DNA from: Planctomycetota bacterium
GTDB lineage: Bacteria > Planctomycetota > Planctomycetia > Pirellulales > Thermoguttaceae
Assembly (NCBI GenBank): GCA_018897395.1
Contig: JAHIKV010000310.1
Coordinates: 1-16,114, forward strand
Reading direction: 5' to 3'
Length of the DNA: 16,114 bases
A model generated the notes under the pieces. That model was not told where the DNA came from. It searched no databases and was given only the letters and a program-made list of their open reading frames with translations. Positions within the stretch are counted from its first letter, which is position 1, and the number at the start of each line of letters is the position of its first letter. Positions 13,496 through 16,114 of this stretch are shown piece after piece. Both the position numbers and the translations under genes were made by a program.

Positions 13496-14341
13496 ATGAT
13501 TGCACGCCGGAGGGGATTGTTTTTGTTGGGGGCCGGGGTTGCCGCGATGCTTGTCGCGGGTTGCGGTCCCTCGGCCGAGCCGGCGGCGCTCGATGACCTG
13601 CCGGTGGCCGTCTCCAGCCCCTATCTCGAAGCGGCCGTCACGGACGTGCTGGGTTGGAAAGTCCCGTTGGTCCGCCTTGCCGGGCCAGGCATGTGTCCGG
13701 GGCATTTCGACATCCGCCCGAGTCAAATCAGGGAACTGTCTAAATGCCGGCTGTTGGTGCGGTTCGACTTCCAAGAAGGACTGGACAAAAAAATCGCCGG
13801 GCGGACGGACGGCACGCCGCGGACCGTGGTGGTCGAGCCGCCGGGGGGGCTGTGTGTGCCGGACACCTACCTCGCGGTCTGCCGCCGGCTGGCCGAACAC
13901 TTCGTGGCCGACGGAACCTTGAGCCAAAAGGACGCCGACGCAAGATTGGCCGAGATCGAGCGCCGCGCCGCGGCGTTGCGAAAGGAAGCCGTCGGCAAGA
14001 TCGACTCCGCCGGACTACGCGACGCGCCGGTGCTGTGCGGCGGACATCAGTCCGAGTTCTGCCGCTGGCTGGGATTGCGGGTGGCGGCTGAGTTTCCCAG
14101 CGCCGAGGCGGCCTCGACCGGCCGTCTCGACCGGGCCGTGAGGGACGCCGACGCCGCCGGAGTGCGGTTGATCGTCGCCAACGAGCCGGAGGGTCGCCGC
14201 GCCGCCGACGCACTGGCCGACCGCCTGCACGCGAGGGTCGTCGTCTTCGCCAATTTCCCCGAGCCGGGAAAACAACGTGCGTTCGACGCGATGGTTCGAC
14301 GGAACCTGTCGGCGCTGACGGCCGCCACGGAGCAACCATGA
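13496..14341 (+). CDS. ZnuA-like metal ABC transporter substrate-binding lipoprotein
   Basis: Predicted metal-binding lipoprotein of 281 residues that would deliver zinc or manganese to the permease encoded downstream. The signal RRRGLFLLGAGVAAM ends in the lipobox LVAGC, giving lipid-modified Cys23. That favours the ATG at 13496 over an in-frame GTG at 13445; AAGGG lies upstream. It is shorter than classical ZnuA, and I see no His-rich loop. Possible metal ligands are Cys67 and His70 in MCPGHFDIRP (the place of the usual DPHxxEP motif), His184 in GGHQSEF, and an acidic residue near ANEPE (227-231). The family is assigned from its fold-like pattern and operon context. The TGA stop overlaps the ATPase ATG as ATGA. 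Metal specificity cannot be read from the sequence. Confidence 0.82.
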   Translation: MIARRRGLFLLGAGVAAMLVAGCGPSAEPAALDDLPVAVSSPYLEAAVTDVLGWKVPLVRLAGPGMCPGHFDIRPSQIRELSKCRLLVRFDFQEGLDKKIAGRTDGTPRTVVVEPPGGLCVPDTYLAVCRRLAEHFVADGTLSQKDADARLAEIERRAAALRKEAVGKIDSAGLRDAPVLCGGHQSEFCRWLGLRVAAEFPSAEAASTGRLDRAVRDADAAGVRLIVANEPEGRRAADALADRLHARVVVFANFPEPGKQRAFDAMVRRNLSALTAATEQP

Positions 14342-15141
14342 AAGCGCCCGTCGTCGAAATTCGTTCGTTGCGTGTAAGACGCGGAGGACGAACCGTCCTT
14401 CAAGTCGAGCGGCTCGAAGTCGTCGAAGGGGAAGTTGTCGTGGTGCTTGGCCCGAACGGGGCGGGCAAGAGCACGCTGCTGAAATGCGCGCTCGGTTTCA
14501 CGCGGCCCAATTCGGGCGAGCTGCGCGTGCTGGGAAGGACCGTTTGGCCCTCGGCCGCCGCGCCGCTGTGCGCGCTCCGTCGCCGCATCGGATACGTCCC
14601 CCAGGTGCTGGCCGCTCACAGCGAGACGCCGCTTACGGTCCGCGAGGTGGCGGCGATCGGGCGAACGGGCATCGCCGGACTCTTCAGACGCCTGGAAAGC
14701 TCCGATTGGAGCATCATCGACGACTGGCTCGAACGGCTCGGATTGACCGACCTTGCGGGCCGCGCTTACGCCGGCCTATCGAGCGGAGAACAACGAAAAA
14801 CGTTGATCGCCAAGGCCATGGTTCAGCAGCCGGAGATGCTGCTGTTGGACGAACCGACCGCCAATCTCGATCTGTTCTGGCGCGAACAGATCGTGGACCT
14901 GCTCCAACGATTGTACGAGGAAACGGGGCTGACGATCCTGCTGGTCTGTCACGAATTGGAGGCCGTCCCGCCGTGCTGCCGGCGGCTGTTGGTGTTGCGC
15001 GACGGACGGTTGATCGCCGACGGCCCGCCCGAGGATGTTTTGACCCGCCAAATGGTCGAGGACCTGTATGGTTCGCGGCTGAGACTTTTCGCGGCCGACC
15101 GGCGCTATGCCGCCGTGCCCGTCGGGGGGGCCGCGCCGTGA
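14338..15141 (+). CDS. ZnuC/MntA-type metal ABC transporter ATP-binding protein
   Basis: Cytoplasmic ATPase subunit of 267 residues that powers metal import. Walker A is GPNGAGKST (38-46), the Q-loop glutamine is Gln90 in YVPQ, the signature is LSSGEQRK (147-154), Walker B is MLLLDEP (167-173) with a D-loop ANLD (175-178), and the switch histidine is His205 in VCHE. All motifs are intact. It overlaps the binding-protein gene by four bases and the permease gene by one (TGATG), so the three subunits are probably made by coupled translation. The signature reads LSSGE rather than the more common LSGGQ. Confidence 0.93.
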   Translation: MKAPVVEIRSLRVRRGGRTVLQVERLEVVEGEVVVVLGPNGAGKSTLLKCALGFTRPNSGELRVLGRTVWPSAAAPLCALRRRIGYVPQVLAAHSETPLTVREVAAIGRTGIAGLFRRLESSDWSIIDDWLERLGLTDLAGRAYAGLSSGEQRKTLIAKAMVQQPEMLLLDEPTANLDLFWREQIVDLLQRLYEETGLTILLVCHELEAVPPCCRRLLVLRDGRLIADGPPEDVLTRQMVEDLYGSRLRLFAADRRYAAVPVGGAAP

Positions 15142-15965
15142 TGGACCTGCTTTTCTGGGCGCCGGTCGTCTGCTGCGGAGCGCTGGCCGGGGCGTCGACC
15201 GGTTTCCTCGGCACTTACATCGTCGGGATGCGGATTCCGTTTCTGGGGATATGCGTTTCCCACGCCGCGCTGGCCGGGGCGGTGTTCGGCGGACTCGGCG
15301 GACTCTCCGGGCCGATGCTGCTGCCGCCCGCCCTGGCGGGCGCCGTGATCGCCGCACTGCTGCTGGGGACTCTCGATCCGCAATCGGCGCGAGTCGACTC
15401 GAACGTGCTGATGGGCATCCTCTTCTCGCTGACCATGGGGCTGGCGTTTCTCGGGCTGGGATTGTACGGCGTCTACGGAATATCGGACAACGAAGTCCGC
15501 AGCCTGTTGTGGGGAAGCTTGAACTTCTGCCGCTGGAGCGATTTTTACATCATGGCCGCCGCCGCCGTGCTGGAGATCGCCGTCGTGGCGGCGTTCTACA
15601 AGGAATTGCGGGCGATCCTCTTCTCGCGCGTACACGCCGCCGCAGCCGGCGTGCCGGTTGTACACGTCTGGACGGCGTTCCTGATTCTGACCAGCGTCGT
15701 GCTGACGGTCAATTTTCAGACAGTCGGCGGGCTGATGATCTACAGCCTGCTGACCAACCCGGCGGTGGCGGCTTTTCTGTTGGTCAAGGGATACGGCCGT
15801 GCGTTGGCGCTGTCGGCGCTGTTCGGTTTGCTCAGCGGGCTGGGGGGATTTCTGTTGGCCGCGGCGACCGACCTGCCAACCGGAGCGATGATCGTGATCC
15901 TCTCGTCGCTGCTGGTGGGTTTTTCGTGGGCAATTTCCGGGCTGCGGCGGCGAGCGGGATATTGA
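15141..15965 (+). CDS. ZnuB/MntB-type metal ABC transporter permease (ABC-3 family)
   Basis: Integral membrane permease of 274 residues with about seven to eight hydrophobic segments. Typical ABC-3 features are GASTGFLGTYIVGMRIPFLGI near the N-terminus, followed by SHAALAGAVFGG and, later, LTNPAVAAFLL. Its ATG overlaps the ATPase TGA by one base. The frame stays open back to 14484 inside the ATPase gene, but that part is antisense-like in composition and is not counted. The TGA stop at 15963-15965 is followed after 9 bp by the 3' end of a group II intron on the opposite strand. Zinc or manganese is the likely cargo. Confidence 0.93.
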   Translation: MDLLFWAPVVCCGALAGASTGFLGTYIVGMRIPFLGICVSHAALAGAVFGGLGGLSGPMLLPPALAGAVIAALLLGTLDPQSARVDSNVLMGILFSLTMGLAFLGLGLYGVYGISDNEVRSLLWGSLNFCRWSDFYIMAAAAVLEIAVVAAFYKELRAILFSRVHAAAAGVPVVHVWTAFLILTSVVLTVNFQTVGGLMIYSLLTNPAVAAFLLVKGYGRALALSALFGLLSGLGGFLLAAATDLPTGAMIVILSSLLVGFSWAISGLRRRAGY

Positions 15966-15974
15966 TTAAAAACG

Positions 15975-16114
<140 letters not shown>

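Noticed and set aside
14484..15140. Upstream extension of the permease frame into the ATPase gene
   Set aside because: The ATPase frame is clearly coding there, and the permease has an ATG overlapping the ATPase stop codon.

Overview
This GC-rich window looks like the chromosome of a planctomycete (Pirellulales-like). The pointers are a DUF1559 pseudopilin with an H-x9-DG C-terminus coupled to a PEP-CTERM protein, a Tat-exported Gfo/Idh/MocA oxidoreductase, a secreted glycosidase fused to a DUF1080 domain, and many GC-rich hairpin elements between genes. The taxonomic call is inferred from gene content; no rRNA or tRNA gene is visible.

Layout, left to right. (1) 1-179: 3' end (domains V and VI) of a group II intron on the + strand, abutting a double-hairpin repeat (180-301). 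(2) 299-4227, minus strand: a Tat-exported Gfo/Idh/MocA protein and a 778-residue secreted GH27 alpha-galactosidase with a C-terminal DUF1080 domain, separated by another double hairpin. They suggest extracytoplasmic galactoside breakdown, perhaps with 3-keto-sugar chemistry. (3) 4440-5741, minus: a cysteine-rich winged-helix/ferredoxin protein. A 25-bp perfect inverted repeat is embedded in frame between its two [4Fe-4S] motifs. (4) 5961-7780, minus: a two-component operon, a soluble PAS-like histidine kinase followed by a FixJ-type LuxR response regulator. (5) 7781-8527: intergenic region with a promoter/hairpin for the kinase and a 201-bp MITE-like element with 27-bp terminal inverted repeats. 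(6) 8528-10342, plus: a membrane CHASE/HD-GYP protein, probably a cyclic-di-GMP phosphodiesterase. (7) 10569-12697, plus: a PEP-CTERM protein and a DUF1559 pseudopilin joined by a TAATG overlap. (8) 12791-13420, minus: a SAM methyltransferase, divergent from (9) 13496-15965, plus: a ZnuABC/MntABC-type metal uptake operon with overlapping stop and start codons. (10) 15975-16114: 3' end of a second group II intron, minus strand, starting 9 bp after the permease stop codon.

The strongest unexplained signal is a recurring class of noncoding element (180-301, 1774-1854, 5830-5962, 10339-10425, 12717-12782): two GC-rich hairpins in inverted orientation. In two of them the copies differ by compensatory changes that keep each hairpin intact. 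Three contain the stop codon of the neighbouring gene. Together with two group II introns, a MITE-like element and an in-gene palindrome, they show a genome heavily colonised by small structured DNA. I found no defence system, CRISPR array, prophage or complete transposase in the window.
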